From: Burkholderiales bacterium
Lineage (GTDB): Bacteria; Pseudomonadota; Gammaproteobacteria; Burkholderiales; UBA11063
DNA: 43,606 bases
NCBI GenBank assembly: GCA_028693355.1
Contig: JAQUVM010000011.1
Coordinates: 1 to 43,606 of the forward strand
Direction of reading: 5' to 3'
This document shows positions 8,407 to 18,497 of the stretch, piece after piece. Positions within the stretch are counted from its first letter, which is position 1, and the number at the start of each line of letters is the position of its first letter. The translations under genes were made by a program, and so were the position numbers. The notes beneath the pieces were generated by a model. It saw only the letters and a program-made list of their open reading frames with translations. It was not told the origin of the DNA and searched no databases.

Positions 8407-10425
8407 CAATTTAGCCGCTAACTCAGCCCCCTCGCGAATGGCAAATTTAGCGTCTAATTCTTTAGCAATATGTGCCCCACCTATCAAATGTAAATTATCA
8501 ATTTTGCCATCTAAATCTTTATATAATTGATTTACAGATTCCTGACCAGCGCAAAGCACAACATTATCAACATCAAGAGTATATTCTTTATCAGCAATCG
8601 TTATATGTAGACCATCATCATCAATCTTACGATAAGTTACACCAGCTAACATTTTTACGTTTTTGTTTTTTAAGCTTGCACGATGAATCCAGCCTGTAGT
8701 TTTACCAAGGCCTGCTCCTAGTTTGCCTTCTTTACGTTGCAGTAGGTATATTTCACGTATAGGCGCCTCATGTACTTGATTAGGTAATAAACCACCAGCA
8801 TGTTTAATGGAAGCATCAATGCCCCACTCCTGATAGTAATTATCAATTTTCAACATTTCTTCACTATCATAAAGTAAGAATTCACCCATGTCAAATCCAA
8901 TTCCGCCAGCTCCTATAATGGCTACTTTTTCTCCGACAGCGACCTTGCCACTTAGAACATCTGGATAATGTAAAACCTTGCGATGGCTAATACCATCAAT
9001 ATTAGGAACACGCGGAAGTACACCAGTTGCTATAACTACTTCATCATAATTAGCTTTTTGTAAATAATCTGCATCAATATTAGCATTTAACTTTACAAGT
9101 ACATTATGCAACTCAATTTGTTTATTAAAATAACGTAATGTTTCTTTAAACTCTTCTTTACCAGGGATATTTTTGGCTAAATTAAATTGCCCACCTAATT
9201 TATCCTTTGCCTCATAAATAGTAACTTTATGCCCACGGCTTGCCAAAATAGTGGCGCATGAAATACCTGCCACACCACCACCTATAACGGCTATATTTTT
9301 TACCAATTGTGTGGGTAGATAATTTAACTCCATCTCTTGAACAGCTCTTGGATTTACTAAACAAGAGGCTTTCTGTCCTTTAAATAAATGATCTAAACAT
9401 GCTTGATTACAAGCAATACATGTATTAATTTCATCAGCTTTACCATCCATGGCTTTTTGTACTAAATGACTATCCGCTAACATTGGGCGCGCCATAGCGA
9501 CTAAATCAGCCTGATTTTTTGCAAGTATGTCCTCTGCTACTTCTGGAGTATTAATACGATTTACTGCAACTATTGGTAAATTTACTGCACCACGTAACTT
9601 CTCAGTAATTTGAGCAAATGCAGCTCTAGGAATAGATGTGGCAATAGTAGGAACGCGAGCTTCATGCCAGCCAATACCTGTGCTAATAATGGTAACACCT
9701 GCGTTTTCCAACTCACAAGCAAGCTGTAATACCTCATCAATAGTACTTCCATCTTCAACTAAATCAAGCATAGATAATCTAAATATGATTATAAACTCAT
9801 TCCCAACTGAAGCTTTAACTTTACGAACAATATCTAGAGCAAATTTAATACGATTTTCAAAGCTTCCACCCCATCCATCAGTTCGTTGATTAGTTTTTTT
9901 AGCAATAAATTGATTAATTAGATAACCCTCTGAGCCCATAATCTCAACGCCATCGTAACCAGCATTTTTAGCTAATTTTGCGCATCTTGCATAATGATTT
10001 ATTGTCATTTTAATAAAAAACTCACTCATAGCATGCGGTTTAAAAGGTGTAATAGGAGATTGAATCTTTGATGGTCCCAAGATTAGAGGATGAAAACCAT
10101 AACGACCGGTGTGCAATATCTGCATGGCAATTTTACCACCTGCATCATGTACAGCAGACGTTACCTGACGGTGTTTTTGAACTTCTCGTTGATTAGTTAG
10201 TTTTGCTGAAAAAGGTTTAGTCCAGCCAAAAATATCTGGGGCTATGCCTCCTGTCACAATTAAGCCTACGCCACCTTCTGCACGTTCCTTATAAAATGTA
10301 GCTAATTTACTAAAATCTTTATCTTCTTCAAGACCTAAATGCATGGATCCCATAATCACACGGTTTTTTAACTTAGTAAAACCTAGATCTAATTCAGATA
10401 ACAAGTGCGGATATTGTTGCGACAT
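8404..10425 (-). CDS. fadH: 2,4-dienoyl-CoA reductase (NADPH)
   Basis: 673 residues in the old-yellow-enzyme layout. An N-terminal FMN TIM barrel (about 1-330) is followed by a [4Fe-4S] cluster with Cys336, 339, 343 and 355 (offset by two from E. coli FadH). Next is an FAD-binding domain with AVIGGGVAGIS (about 377), and an NAD(P)H domain with VAIIGAGGIGFDMG. It reduces 2,4-dienoyl-CoA during beta-oxidation of unsaturated fatty acids. The start ATG has an AGAGG ribosome binding site. It is a single gene; no other fad gene is in the window. Related enoate reductases share the layout, but spacing and motifs fit FadH best. Confidence 0.9.
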   Translation of the reverse strand: MSQQYPHLLSELDLGFTKLKNRVIMGSMHLGLEEDKDFSKLATFYKERAEGGVGLIVTGGIAPDIFGWTKPFSAKLTNQREVQKHRQVTSAVHDAGGKIAMQILHTGRYGFHPLILGPSKIQSPITPFKPHAMSEFFIKMTINHYARCAKLAKNAGYDGVEIMGSEGYLINQFIAKKTNQRTDGWGGSFENRIKFALDIVRKVKASVGNEFIIIFRLSMLDLVEDGSTIDEVLQLACELENAGVTIISTGIGWHEARVPTIATSIPRAAFAQITEKLRGAVNLPIVAVNRINTPEVAEDILAKNQADLVAMARPMLADSHLVQKAMDGKADEINTCIACNQACLDHLFKGQKASCLVNPRAVQEMELNYLPTQLVKNIAVIGGGVAGISCATILASRGHKVTIYEAKDKLGGQFNLAKNIPGKEEFKETLRYFNKQIELHNVLVKLNANIDADYLQKANYDEVVIATGVLPRVPNIDGISHRKVLHYPDVLSGKVAVGEKVAIIGAGGIGFDMGEFLLYDSEEMLKIDNYYQEWGIDASIKHAGGLLPNQVHEAPIREIYLLQRKEGKLGAGLGKTTGWIHRASLKNKNVKMLAGVTYRKIDDDGLHITIADKEYTLDVDNVVLCAGQESVNQLYKDLDGKIDNLHLIGGAHIAKELDAKFAIREGAELAAKL

Positions 10426-10486
10426 CGCTAAACCTCTAAAACTTAATTTGATTATGGCAAATTATAACATAGCATATAAATAACAA

Positions 10487-10512
10487 AGAGCCTTGTATTA
10501 CATACAAGACTC
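10487..10512 (-). terminator. Terminator after the small lipoprotein gene
   Basis: The stem agag-c-cttgtat / atacaag-a-ctct has one mismatch and a 3-base loop. Read on the minus strand it is followed by a T-rich stretch. It lies between the small lipoprotein gene and fadH. Confidence 0.75.
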
Positions 10513-10549
10513 TAAACTTATAAAACCACTACTAATTAACTACTAGTAT

Positions 10550-10729
10550 TTATGGCGTTAATTGGTTTTCTTCAGGAAATTCAACGCTACTTGCAGCTCT
10601 ACTACCCACCATTGGACTATCTGGTTGATTACCATAAGTATTTACTGAATTATTAGCACTACCAGAATTATTTGTAGCACATGCAAACAATCCGAAACAA
10701 AATACCGTAATTAATAACAATTTTTTCAT
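10550..10729 (-). CDS. Small predicted lipoprotein (59 aa)
   Basis: A minus-strand ATG at 10729 opens 59 codons ending in TAA at 10550-10552. The product starts MKKLLLITVFCFGLFAC, a lipoprotein signal peptide with lipobox LFAC and acylation Cys17. The rest is short and polar, rich in Asn, Ser and Pro. A GGAT ribosome binding site precedes the start and a good terminator hairpin follows 38 bases after the stop. No family is recognised. It resembles entericidin-like and other short lipoproteins only in size and signal. Predicted location is the periplasmic face of a membrane. Confidence 0.75.
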   Translation of the reverse strand: MKKLLLITVFCFGLFACATNNSGSANNSVNTYGNQPDSPMVGSRAASSVEFPEENQLTP

Positions 10730-10868
10730 AATTTATAATCCTATAAAAATTTAAAACCTAGATACACTAGATAAAATAAACTTACACATAACATTATTAG
10801 TTGTAAAGTCATTATATCATATCAACGTGTAAAATATTTATTACAAAACTTCATAATAAAATTAATTA

Positions 10869-11300
10869 CTACTCATAAATAACTGTTTCAGTCAACAAAT
10901 GATTATACTCTTCTGGTGGGGCTATTCCTCTACCGGTTGCTAGACTCATCCAAACAACTGTTATAACTCCAGTTGTATAAATAATTTCTCGACTAGATTT
11001 ATCTATAATCTTCATATCAAAAATTAATCTCTTACCAACTTGTCCAGCAAAATATAATTCAACAATAATCTCAGCTGGATATGTAATTGGGCGAAAATAT
11101 TTACAATTTACTTCGCTAACAACAGGCGCTTTCTCTTTATCATCTAAAAAAACATTATGATGACGTAACCAATCAATACGGCACTCTTGAAAATAGACCA
11201 AATAATTAGTATGATTTACATGATTAAAAGCATCCAAATCTTGCCAACGAATTGTATAACTTTTACTAAATAATAGTAATGATTCTTTTTTTTCAGTCAT
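10869..11300 (-). CDS. Acyl-CoA thioesterase, hotdog fold
   Basis: 143 residues of the 4-hydroxybenzoyl-CoA thioesterase (YbgC/FadM-like) group. The N-terminal IRWQDLDAFNHVNH carries the family catalytic Asp and the NHVN signature. It should hydrolyse acyl-CoA thioesters in the cytoplasm; chain length cannot be told. The ATG has an AGGAC ribosome binding site. It is last in the prmB-to-thioesterase run, 10 bases after htpX. The hotdog assignment is firm, the substrate unknown. Confidence 0.85.
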   Translation of the reverse strand: MTEKKESLLLFSKSYTIRWQDLDAFNHVNHTNYLVYFQECRIDWLRHHNVFLDDKEKAPVVSEVNCKYFRPITYPAEIIVELYFAGQVGKRLIFDMKIIDKSSREIIYTTGVITVVWMSLATGRGIAPPEEYNHLLTETVIYE

Positions 11301-11310
11301 TATCTTTGTC

Positions 11311-12168
11311 CTATCTTAATTGCCCTAATTTACGAGCCATATTCTCTAATTCTATAATACGATTTGCAGTACTTGGATGTGTCGAAAATAAATTATCACG
11401 CCCTGCGCCAGATAATGGGTTAATTATCATCATCTGAGCCGTTGCGGGATGCTCTTCGGCGGTATTTAAAGGCACGCCACGTGCAATTGATTCAATTTTA
11501 TGTAGTGCTGAGGCTAATGCCAGTGGATCTTCGGTTAATTCAGCAGCACCTTTATCAGCTAAATACTCACGTGAACGAGAAATTGACATTTGAATAACTG
11601 CGGCTGCCATAGGTGCAAAGATTCCAATCAATAAACTAGCAACCCAATTACGATTACCATTCTCATCACGAATACCAAACCACATTGCCATATTTGCTAA
11701 TGCAGAAATTGCACCGGCTACTGTTGCTGAAACAGTTGAAATTAAGATATCACGATGATTAATATGAGATAATTCATGAGCTGCAACACCACGCAACTCA
11801 CGATAATCTAATGCGCGCATAATTCCTGTTGTAAATGCAACTGCTGCATTCTCTGGGTTACGACCAGTTGCAAAAGCATTCGGTTGATCTTCATTAATAA
11901 CATATACCTTTGGCATTGGTAAATTTGCTTTATTAGATAATTCTTGCATCATAGCATATAAGTCTGGAGCATTATGCATACCAACTTCTTGAGCATTATA
12001 CATCTTCAGTACCATGCTAGCTGAATTCCAATAAGCAAAAAAATTCATTGCACCGCCAAAAAGAAGTGCCATCATCATACCGGTTTTACCCCCAATTAAG
12101 CCACCTATCACACCAAAAAGTGCAATTATTGCTGCCATTAATGCAAAAGTCTTTACATTATTATTCAT
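11311..12168 (-). CDS. htpX: Membrane zinc metalloprotease HtpX
   Basis: 285 residues of the M48 family. Two N-terminal membrane segments are followed by the zinc site HELSH (His131, Glu132, His135). Two further hydrophobic segments precede the third ligand in [10 protein letters not shown]. HtpX degrades misfolded inner-membrane proteins together with FtsH. Two ATGs are possible, 12174 and 12168. The GAGGA ribosome binding site touches the first and sits 6 bases before the second, so I chose 12168. The start overlaps the 3' end of fmt, implying coupled translation. Secure. Confidence 0.95.
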   Translation of the reverse strand: MNNNVKTFALMAAIIALFGVIGGLIGGKTGMMMALLFGGAMNFFAYWNSASMVLKMYNAQEVGMHNAPDLYAMMQELSNKANLPMPKVYVINEDQPNAFATGRNPENAAVAFTTGIMRALDYRELRGVAAHELSHINHRDILISTVSATVAGAISALANMAMWFGIRDENGNRNWVASLLIGIFAPMAAAVIQMSISRSREYLADKGAAELTEDPLALASALHKIESIARGVPLNTAEEHPATAQMMIINPLSGAGRDNLFSTHPSTANRIIELENMARKLGQLR

Positions 12169-13120
12169 CTTCATTCCTCACAAAAACTTTGTTAAACAAC
12201 TCTGTTTTCCCCTGCAAATATTGGGCAATATTTTTTCGCTTGCTACCTGCTTCTTGTATTTCTAATATCGCTAGTGCCGAGTTATCTCCACATGCTATAT
12301 GTAACTCTTTATCATTAGCCTTAATTATCGTACCGGATAACTGACCATGGTTTTTATTATTTATAACTTCTGCAGACCAAATCTTATGTAAAACCCCACC
12401 TAAAAAACTAAATGCACCAGGAAATGGATTATAACCGCGTATTTTTCGTTCAATTAATTCTGCAGACTCACTCCAATTTATACGGGCTTCTTCCTTATCT
12501 AATTTATGTGCATAGCTTACACCAACTTCAGACTGTTTTTGTGGAGTGTATTTATCATAATTAATTAAAAATTCAACAATTTTATCAGCGCCAATTTTTG
12601 CTAACTTATCATGTAAACTACCCGATGTTTCTTTTTTATCAAGAAAAACTCTTTCTAATAATAAAATATCTCCAGTGTCGAGTCCTTCATCCATTTGCAT
12701 AATCGCAATACCTGTGGCATCATCACCTTCTAAGACTGCTCTTTGAATTGGTGCAGCACCTCTCCACCTAGGTAAAAGCGACACATGAATATTTACACAA
12801 CCTAGCTTGGGAATTGATAAAAGTTCTTTAGGTAAGATTAACCCATACGCGACTACAACCATAATATCAGCATTTATGTCACGTATTTTTTCTATAGCAT
12901 CTGGATCTTTACGAAAACTAATTGGTTGAAAAACTTCAATACCATTTTGTAAAGCTAATTCTTTCACAGCGGATGGAGTTAATTTCATACCACGACCAGC
13001 AGGTCTGTCTGGTTGAGTTAAAACCAATGAAACATCTATATCATTATTGATAATGTTCTCTAATACTACCTTTGCTATTTCTGGCGTACCCGCAAATATA
13101 ATTTTTAATTTCTTATTCAT
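12161..13120 (-). CDS. fmt: Methionyl-tRNA formyltransferase
   Basis: 319 residues, full length. The N-terminal folate-dependent formyltransferase domain has [15 protein letters not shown] (with the catalytic Asn/His region just before) and [11 protein letters not shown]. The C-terminal tRNA-binding domain starts near 205 ([10 protein letters not shown]). It formylates initiator Met-tRNA. Its ATG overlaps the RlpA-like stop as ATGA and its end overlaps htpX. The usual partner def (deformylase) is not adjacent. Secure. Confidence 0.97.
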   Translation of the reverse strand: MNKKLKIIFAGTPEIAKVVLENIINNDIDVSLVLTQPDRPAGRGMKLTPSAVKELALQNGIEVFQPISFRKDPDAIEKIRDINADIMVVVAYGLILPKELLSIPKLGCVNIHVSLLPRWRGAAPIQRAVLEGDDATGIAIMQMDEGLDTGDILLLERVFLDKKETSGSLHDKLAKIGADKIVEFLINYDKYTPQKQSEVGVSYAHKLDKEEARINWSESAELIERKIRGYNPFPGAFSFLGGVLHKIWSAEVINNKNHGQLSGTIIKANDKELHIACGDNSALAILEIQEAGSKRKNIAQYLQGKTELFNKVFVRNEDE

Positions 13121-13758
13121 AATTCTCTATTCGATGATTCTATAACAATACCAGACTCATTATTCCGCTTCATACTTGCTAATTGATTAGCTAACTCCAA
13201 TGCATCATCTGTACTTAATAATGGATTGGCACTAATAATACTGCGCCCAATTTGCCCACTTAGCATACTATAATACACATCATTATCCAGTATATCTAGG
13301 GTAACACTTGCTATACCAAGAGGACAAATACCTATTTTATTACCAGCAGCTTTAGTTAAGTCAATAACATGTCCGCTAACCTTGCCCATTCTATCATTTA
13401 CCTCTATATAAACTACATCGCCTGTTTTATCATTAGTAACTTTCAATTTAGTTCTCATTGGTAATGTTGGATGTGCACCAGTATAACGATCCATTTTGAA
13501 AATATCTCCACTAGTAGTTTTACGTCCAACAAATTTAGATGCATAACAACTAGCAACACCTTCTAAATAATCATCGCTATGAGTTTTAGTTTTAATCTTT
13601 GATTTTTTACTTTTATGCTTAGATACTTTTGAAGTCTTTGCTCCTTTAGAGTTCTTTTTATTTTTACTTGCAGCAAAAGAGGATAAAGGAAAACTAAATA
13701 AATATATAGCAATCAATATCATTATTTTATTTTTATTCATTTTTTTTATTGATTGCAT
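13117..13758 (-). CDS. RlpA-like double-psi beta-barrel protein
   Basis: 213 residues. A signal peptide (about 1-30, ending SFAA) is followed by a Lys/Ser-rich linker (about 31-60). An RlpA-like double-psi beta barrel (about 65-155) follows, with ASCYASKFVGRKTTSGDIF, GAHPTLPM, VEVNDR-type IEVNDRMG and the HVIDLTKAA motif. RlpA proteins are septal lytic transglycosylases that cut denuded glycan strands. The family TASGE is TTSGD here, and no SPOR domain follows, so activity is uncertain. A GAGGT site precedes ATG 13758. It lies between trmL and fmt in the same run. Confidence 0.8.
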   Translation of the reverse strand: MQSIKKMNKNKIMILIAIYLFSFPLSSFAASKNKKNSKGAKTSKVSKHKSKKSKIKTKTHSDDYLEGVASCYASKFVGRKTTSGDIFKMDRYTGAHPTLPMRTKLKVTNDKTGDVVYIEVNDRMGKVSGHVIDLTKAAGNKIGICPLGIASVTLDILDNDVYYSMLSGQIGRSIISANPLLSTDDALELANQLASMKRNNESGIVIESSNREL

Positions 13759-13786
13759 TATTTAAACCTCATTGATATTTAAATTA

Positions 13787-14263
13787 CTATATGCCATTGA
13801 CAAACCCAATACTCTGCCAAGCTTCATAAACAGCAATGGCAACAGTATTAGATAAATTAAGGCTTCTTTGAGATTTTTGCATAGGTAAGCGAATAATATT
13901 TTCACTACCTAGTTCGTCAAGAATATCTTGTGGTAAGCCTCTAGTTTCAGAACCAAAAAGTAATACATCATCACAATTATATTTAACTTGATGATAATAC
14001 CTAATACCACTAGTCTCAATAGCTAATATTCTTCGATTAACAAAATATTGCCTACAAGAATGCCAAGTTTCATGAATTACTAAATTTGTATACTCATGAT
14101 AATCTAAACCAGCCCTACGTAATTTTGTATCATTCATAGAGCCCCATCCAAGAGGCTTCACCAAATGCAACTCTACACCAGTATTAGCACAGAGGCGTAT
14201 AATATTACCTGTATTTTGTGGAATATCAGGCTCATGCAAAATAACAGCTAATTTATTATTCAT
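13787..14263 (-). CDS. trmL: tRNA (cytidine(34)-2'-O)-methyltransferase TrmL
   Basis: 158 residues of the SPOUT (SpoU/TrmH) superfamily. EPDIPQNTGNIIRLCANT at the N-terminus, then LLFGSETRGLP and LPMQKSQRSLNLSNTVAI form the knot that binds SAM. It methylates the wobble base of tRNA-Leu isoacceptors. Its ATG overlaps the prmB stop (TAATG). The length fits TrmL rather than longer TrmH or TrmJ. Secure. Confidence 0.94.
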   Translation of the reverse strand: MNNKLAVILHEPDIPQNTGNIIRLCANTGVELHLVKPLGWGSMNDTKLRRAGLDYHEYTNLVIHETWHSCRQYFVNRRILAIETSGIRYYHQVKYNCDDVLLFGSETRGLPQDILDELGSENIIRLPMQKSQRSLNLSNTVAIAVYEAWQSIGFVNGI

Positions 14264-15168
14264 TAATCAAAATAATCTTCTAAATCAGCACGCGTAATTA
14301 CAAATACAAAGCCATCTCCAGCTTCAGTGTCTAACCAAATTAAATTAAGATCTGGATATAACTCTTCTAATTCATAACGATTATCGCCCATTTCTACCAC
14401 CAATACACCATGACGAGTTAGATAATGCTTAGCTTGGCGTAAAATCTTATCAACAAATTCTAAACCATCATTACCACCAAATAATGCTATATCAGGTTCA
14501 TATTTAAATTCTTTAGTTAATGAATTCATTCTACGCGTATCAACATACGGTGGATTAGTTACAATTAAATCAAAAAAGTTCATGTAACTATCAAGGTTTC
14601 TAAATAAATCTGATTGAATTAATTTCACATCATCTGCTAATCCATTACGCTCCAAATTAATTTTTGCTACTTCAAGAGCATCTTCAGATATATCTGCAGC
14701 AACAACTTCTGCATCATAAAAATAATTAGCTGTAATCGTTGCTAATGAACCATTGCCAGTGCATAGATCCAAAGCGGTATTAATTAACTCTGGATGTTCA
14801 ATCCATGGGTTAAGTTGATCTTTAACGATAATCTCCGCGATATAAGAACGTGGAATAATTACTCTGTTATCCACATAAAATTCAAAACCTTGTAAATATG
14901 CCTTATTTGTAATATATGGCAATGGAATACGTTTTTCTATCCGCTCTTTAATTCGGAATAAGATTAGTTCCTTTTCAGATTGCAATAATTTAGCATCTAA
15001 ATATGGTTCAAGTTGATCAATTGGTAGATCTAATGTTTGCAATAATAAGCAAACAGCCTCATCATAAGCATTATTTGTACCATGTCCAAAAAATAAGTTA
15101 TTTTTTCTAAACTCACTAACTGAGTAGCGTAAAAAATCACGAGGAGTGTCAAATGTATTTAACGGCAT
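14263..15168 (-). CDS. prmB: Ribosomal protein L3 N5-glutamine methyltransferase
   Basis: 301 residues. The N-terminal helical domain is followed by a class I SAM methyltransferase with DLCTGNGSLATI (SAM site) and VTNPPYVD, the NPPY motif of glutamine methyltransferases. The length and the RVIIPRSYIAEII stretch fit PrmB (L3 substrate) better than PrmC, which normally pairs with prfA. It has a strong AGGTGA ribosome binding site and is the first gene of a six-gene minus-strand run down to the thioesterase. Confidence 0.92.
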   Translation of the reverse strand: MPLNTFDTPRDFLRYSVSEFRKNNLFFGHGTNNAYDEAVCLLLQTLDLPIDQLEPYLDAKLLQSEKELILFRIKERIEKRIPLPYITNKAYLQGFEFYVDNRVIIPRSYIAEIIVKDQLNPWIEHPELINTALDLCTGNGSLATITANYFYDAEVVAADISEDALEVAKINLERNGLADDVKLIQSDLFRNLDSYMNFFDLIVTNPPYVDTRRMNSLTKEFKYEPDIALFGGNDGLEFVDKILRQAKHYLTRHGVLVVEMGDNRYELEELYPDLNLIWLDTEAGDGFVFVITRADLEDYFD

Positions 15169-15216
15169 ATTTCACCTATATATGTTCATATTATAATCCA
15201 TATAAGTATATACTAA

Positions 15217-15244
15217 TTCACCATATCTATGCAAGTGGTATACT
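15217..15244 (+). promoter_or_regulatory. Possible promoter of the MFS exporter gene
   Basis: TTCACC (15217-15222), a 16-base spacer, then TATACT (15239-15244). It overlaps the longest possible reading of the MFS gene (ATG 15229), which supports the later start at 15274. Confidence 0.4.
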
Positions 15245-15273
15245 TTATACCTTATATTTTAAAGCACCTTATT

Positions 15274-16434
15274 ATGAATATCAGATTCATTACATTCATC
15301 GTAGTAGTTAGCACAATTGGACAAATCGCAGCAGAAATCTATATCCCATCAATGCCTTCTATTGCCAAAGATTTAAATACAAATACTCACTTGGTACAAA
15401 TGTCAATGGTTGTATTTCTTTTTGGAATGGCAATCTTTGGAATATTATTTGGCTATCTATCTGATTATTTTGGACGACGAAAAATTCTTATTCTATCAAG
15501 TACGATTAGTTTACTTGGTACCATTTTATGCGTTATTGCACCTAGTATATATATTTTAATATTGGGGCGCTTAATTCAAGGCATTGGGCTTAGTGGGGTT
15601 GGTAGTGCAGGAAAAGCAATTATTCGCGATAGAATGACTGGTGTGGAATTAGCTAAATTTTCATCAAACTTAGCTATTTTAACCGTAATTACAATTGACA
15701 TATCACCATTTATTGGTGGAATACTGCAAGAAACTATGGGTTGGAGACCTATATTTATTTTATTATTAATTTATAATATTTGGGCAATGTATCTTAGCTA
15801 TAAATTTAAAGATGATAATCCAATAGAGCTTAATAAATCACTCAATTTAAACCGTATTTTTCACACTGCTTTTGATGTATTTAAAAATAAGATGTTTTTA
15901 AAATATAATATGATGTCTGCCCTAACATATGCAGTCTTAATGTCATATCTTGCTGTAGCTAGTTTCTTATTTGAGGAAGTAATTGGAATATCTCCAGCTA
16001 AATTTGGTAGCACAGTATTTTTACTAACATTTGTTTATATGTTTGGTACCTTTATTAATGGACAACTCCTCAGAAAATATTCTATGAATAAATTAATTAA
16101 TAATGGAGTAATTTTAATGTGGATTGCAGGAGTTTATTCTATACTAATTGCAACTATACTACCATTAACATACATTACTATGGTTATATATATTATCCTA
16201 ATCTATATTGCTAGTAGTGCACTTTTTGCTAATAGCAGCGCATTGGCATTTACTGCGATAAATAAAAATGTAGGAATTGCATCTGCATTATATAGTTCTA
16301 TTCAAGTTTTTATTGCCGCTATTTTTGCAGCTGTAATTAGCTTATTTAAAGCGCACAGTATTATGCCTTTAGCTGGCATTATGATAACAATCTGTATCTT
16401 AATGACTATAAATCTCAAAATAAAAAGTTCATAA
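15274..16434 (+). CDS. Bcr/CflA-type multidrug MFS transporter
   Basis: 386 residues with about 12 membrane segments. EIYIPSMPSIA in the first segment is the Bcr/CflA signature, and GYLSDYFGRRK is MFS motif A between segments 2 and 3. It should export drugs or metabolites by proton antiport across the inner membrane; the substrate cannot be told. I chose ATG 15274, which puts the start just before membrane segment 1. An ATG at 15229 would add 15 residues and overlap a promoter-like sequence. It is a single gene, divergent from prmB, ending at a bidirectional terminator. Confidence 0.88.
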   Translation: MNIRFITFIVVVSTIGQIAAEIYIPSMPSIAKDLNTNTHLVQMSMVVFLFGMAIFGILFGYLSDYFGRRKILILSSTISLLGTILCVIAPSIYILILGRLIQGIGLSGVGSAGKAIIRDRMTGVELAKFSSNLAILTVITIDISPFIGGILQETMGWRPIFILLLIYNIWAMYLSYKFKDDNPIELNKSLNLNRIFHTAFDVFKNKMFLKYNMMSALTYAVLMSYLAVASFLFEEVIGISPAKFGSTVFLLTFVYMFGTFINGQLLRKYSMNKLINNGVILMWIAGVYSILIATILPLTYITMVIYIILIYIASSALFANSSALAFTAINKNVGIASALYSSIQVFIAAIFAAVISLFKAHSIMPLAGIMITICILMTINLKIKSS

Positions 16435-16444
16435 TCATAAAAAT

Positions 16445-16477
16445 AAAAAACCTCAAGTTATAACTTGAGGTTTTTTT
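16445..16477. terminator. Bidirectional terminator between MFS gene and ihfB
   Basis: A perfect 20-base palindrome (cctcaagtta / taacttgagg) is flanked by A-run and T-run. Confidence 0.95.
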
Positions 16478-16485
16478 ACGCCTTT

Positions 16486-16773
16486 TTATCGGCCATAAAC
16501 ATCTACACGTTCACGAAGCTCCTTACCTGCTCTGAAGTACACTACATAGCGCTCATCAGAATCAATTGAAACTCCATGACGTGGGTTACGTACTTTACCC
16601 GCAGCACGATGTTTTAATGAAAAACATCCAAATCCACGAATTTCAATACGCTTCCCATTTGCTATACTACCCGCCATTTTGCTGAATAATTCTTTTACAA
16701 TTACTTCAACTTCCTTACGGCTGAGTTTTGGGTATAGCTCAGAAATATGTTTAATAATATCAGAACGATTCAT
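16486..16773 (-). CDS. ihfB: Integration host factor subunit beta
   Basis: 95 residues of the HU/IHF family. GFGCFSLKHR, then RNPRHG with the DNA-intercalating Pro in the arm, and VYFRAGKELRERV at the C-terminus fit IHF beta. IHF bends DNA at specific sites as a heterodimer with IhfA. It lies 4 bases after rpsA, the conserved rpsA-ihfB order. GGAT acts as the ribosome binding site. Secure. Confidence 0.95.
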   Translation of the reverse strand: MNRSDIIKHISELYPKLSRKEVEVIVKELFSKMAGSIANGKRIEIRGFGCFSLKHRAAGKVRNPRHGVSIDSDERYVVYFRAGKELRERVDVYGR

Positions 16774-16777
16774 AAAA

Positions 16778-18436
16778 TTATCCTTGTGATAATTTATCCT
16801 GCAACAATGAACCTAAGTTAGTTGTTCCAGAAGCTTTCTCAGCTTGTTTCACTTTCTTAACTGCTTCAGCTTCATCTTTGTTGTCTTTTGCACGAACTGA
16901 TACAGCAATAGCACGACTCTTACGATCTACATTTGTAATCATAACTTCAACACTATCACCTACTGATAAAACTTTAGTTGCATCGTCAACACGTTCACTT
17001 GAAACATCACGTGCTGCCATTACTGCATCAATACCATCAGCTAAAGTAATCACAGCTTGTTCAGCAGTTACTTCTTTAACAGTACCTGTTACAATAGAAC
17101 CACGATCATTAGTATTTAAGAACATAGCATACGGATCTGTATCAAGTTGTTTGATACCTAAAGCAATACGCTCTTTCTCAATATCAATAGAAACGATAAC
17201 AGCTTCAACTTCTTGACCTTTTTTGTAATTACGGATAGCCGCATCACCAGATACAGTCCAAGAAATATCAGATACATGAACTAAACCATCAATACCGCCA
17301 TCTAAACCGATGAATAAACCAAAATCAGTAATTGAGCGGATTTGACCACTTACACGATCACCTTTTTTGAATTTATCTGCAAAATCAGTCCAAGGATTAG
17401 CTTGGCATTGTTTCATACCTAAACTAATACGACGTTTGTCTGCATCAATTTCAAGAATTTGCACATGAACTTCATCACCAAGTTTAACAACTTTAGATGG
17501 ATTAACGTTTTTATTAGTCCAATCCATTTCAGATACGTGAACTAAACCTTCAATACCAGGTTCTAATTCAACAAACGCACCGTAGTCAGCAAGGTTAGAA
17601 ACTTTACCATGTAAACGAGTTCCTTGAGGGAAACGTTCAGCAATACCAACCCATGGATCATTTGACAACTGTTTTAAGCCTAATGAAACACGGTGTTTCT
17701 CTTGATCAAACTTCAATACTTTAGCTTCAATTTCTTGACCAACAGTCAATACTTCTGAAGGATGTTTTACACGTTTCCAAGATAAATCAGTGATGTATAG
17801 TAAACCATCAATACCACCAAGATCAACGAATGCACCGTAATCCGTAATATTTTTAATAATACCGCTTACAACATTACCTTCTTGCATGCGCTCGAAAATT
17901 ACTTTATTATCTTCGCCTGAACGATCTACTAATACAGCTTTACGAGAAATCACGATATTATTGCGACGACGATCTACTTTAATTACTTTGAATTCTACTG
18001 ATTTGTTATCAAACGGAGCAAAATCACGAACAGTACGAGTATCAATTAATGAACCTGGTAAGAATAGGCGTACATTTTTGTATATAACACCAAGACCACC
18101 TTTTACGCGACCATAAACATTTCCGTTTAGAATATCTCCGCGCTCTAATGCGCCTTCTAATTCTTCCCAAGCTGCCAAACGGCGAGCTTCATCACGTGAA
18201 ACACGAGTTTCACCATAGCCATCATCAACGGCTTTAATAACAACTTTTACTCTGTCACCGATAGTTACAGCTTCATCTTTGAATTCACCTGTAGGAATCG
18301 CTGATTCTGATTTTAAACCAACTGTAACAGTAACATATTTATTATCTAAAGCAACAACAGTCGCTTCTACTATTTGACCTTCACGCATATCCATTGGTTG
18401 TTGGATTTGCTCAAAAAGACTTGCAAAACTTTCCAC
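16778..18436 (-). CDS. rpsA: 30S ribosomal protein S1
   Basis: Six S1 (OB-fold) domains fill the protein, recognisable by repeated GAFV/GLFI turns and the DGLVH/GLVHVS ends. S1 brings mRNA to the 30S subunit. I start it at GTG 18434-18436, giving 552 residues beginning (M)ESFASLFEQ, which aligns with the start of other S1 proteins. GGAAAAG lies 7 bases upstream of that GTG. A TTG at 18448 would add only MEKI. An 8-bp hairpin lies in the leader. It sits between cmk and ihfB, the classical order. Secure. Confidence 0.97.
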   Translation of the reverse strand: MESFASLFEQIQQPMDMREGQIVEATVVALDNKYVTVTVGLKSESAIPTGEFKDEAVTIGDRVKVVIKAVDDGYGETRVSRDEARRLAAWEELEGALERGDILNGNVYGRVKGGLGVIYKNVRLFLPGSLIDTRTVRDFAPFDNKSVEFKVIKVDRRRNNIVISRKAVLVDRSGEDNKVIFERMQEGNVVSGIIKNITDYGAFVDLGGIDGLLYITDLSWKRVKHPSEVLTVGQEIEAKVLKFDQEKHRVSLGLKQLSNDPWVGIAERFPQGTRLHGKVSNLADYGAFVELEPGIEGLVHVSEMDWTNKNVNPSKVVKLGDEVHVQILEIDADKRRISLGMKQCQANPWTDFADKFKKGDRVSGQIRSITDFGLFIGLDGGIDGLVHVSDISWTVSGDAAIRNYKKGQEVEAVIVSIDIEKERIALGIKQLDTDPYAMFLNTNDRGSIVTGTVKEVTAEQAVITLADGIDAVMAARDVSSERVDDATKVLSVGDSVEVMITNVDRKSRAIAVSVRAKDNKDEAEAVKKVKQAEKASGTTNLGSLLQDKLSQG

Positions 18437-18467
18437 AATCTTTTCCAAAATAAAAAAGTTAAATTAA

Positions 18468-18486
18468 ATATAGCACTATGCTATAT
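18468..18486 (-). promoter_or_regulatory. Hairpin in the cmk-rpsA leader
   Basis: ATATAGCA, 3-base loop, TGCTATAT: a perfect 8-bp stem about 32 bases before the rpsA start. In E. coli the rpsA start region folds into hairpins used for autogenous control by S1. A similar role here is inference. Confidence 0.5.
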
Positions 18487-18497
18487 ACCTATTGAAT

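Noticed and set aside
16878..18116. Plus-strand open frames across rpsA
   Set aside because: They are antisense to the six S1 domains; long antisense frames are common in highly biased genes.
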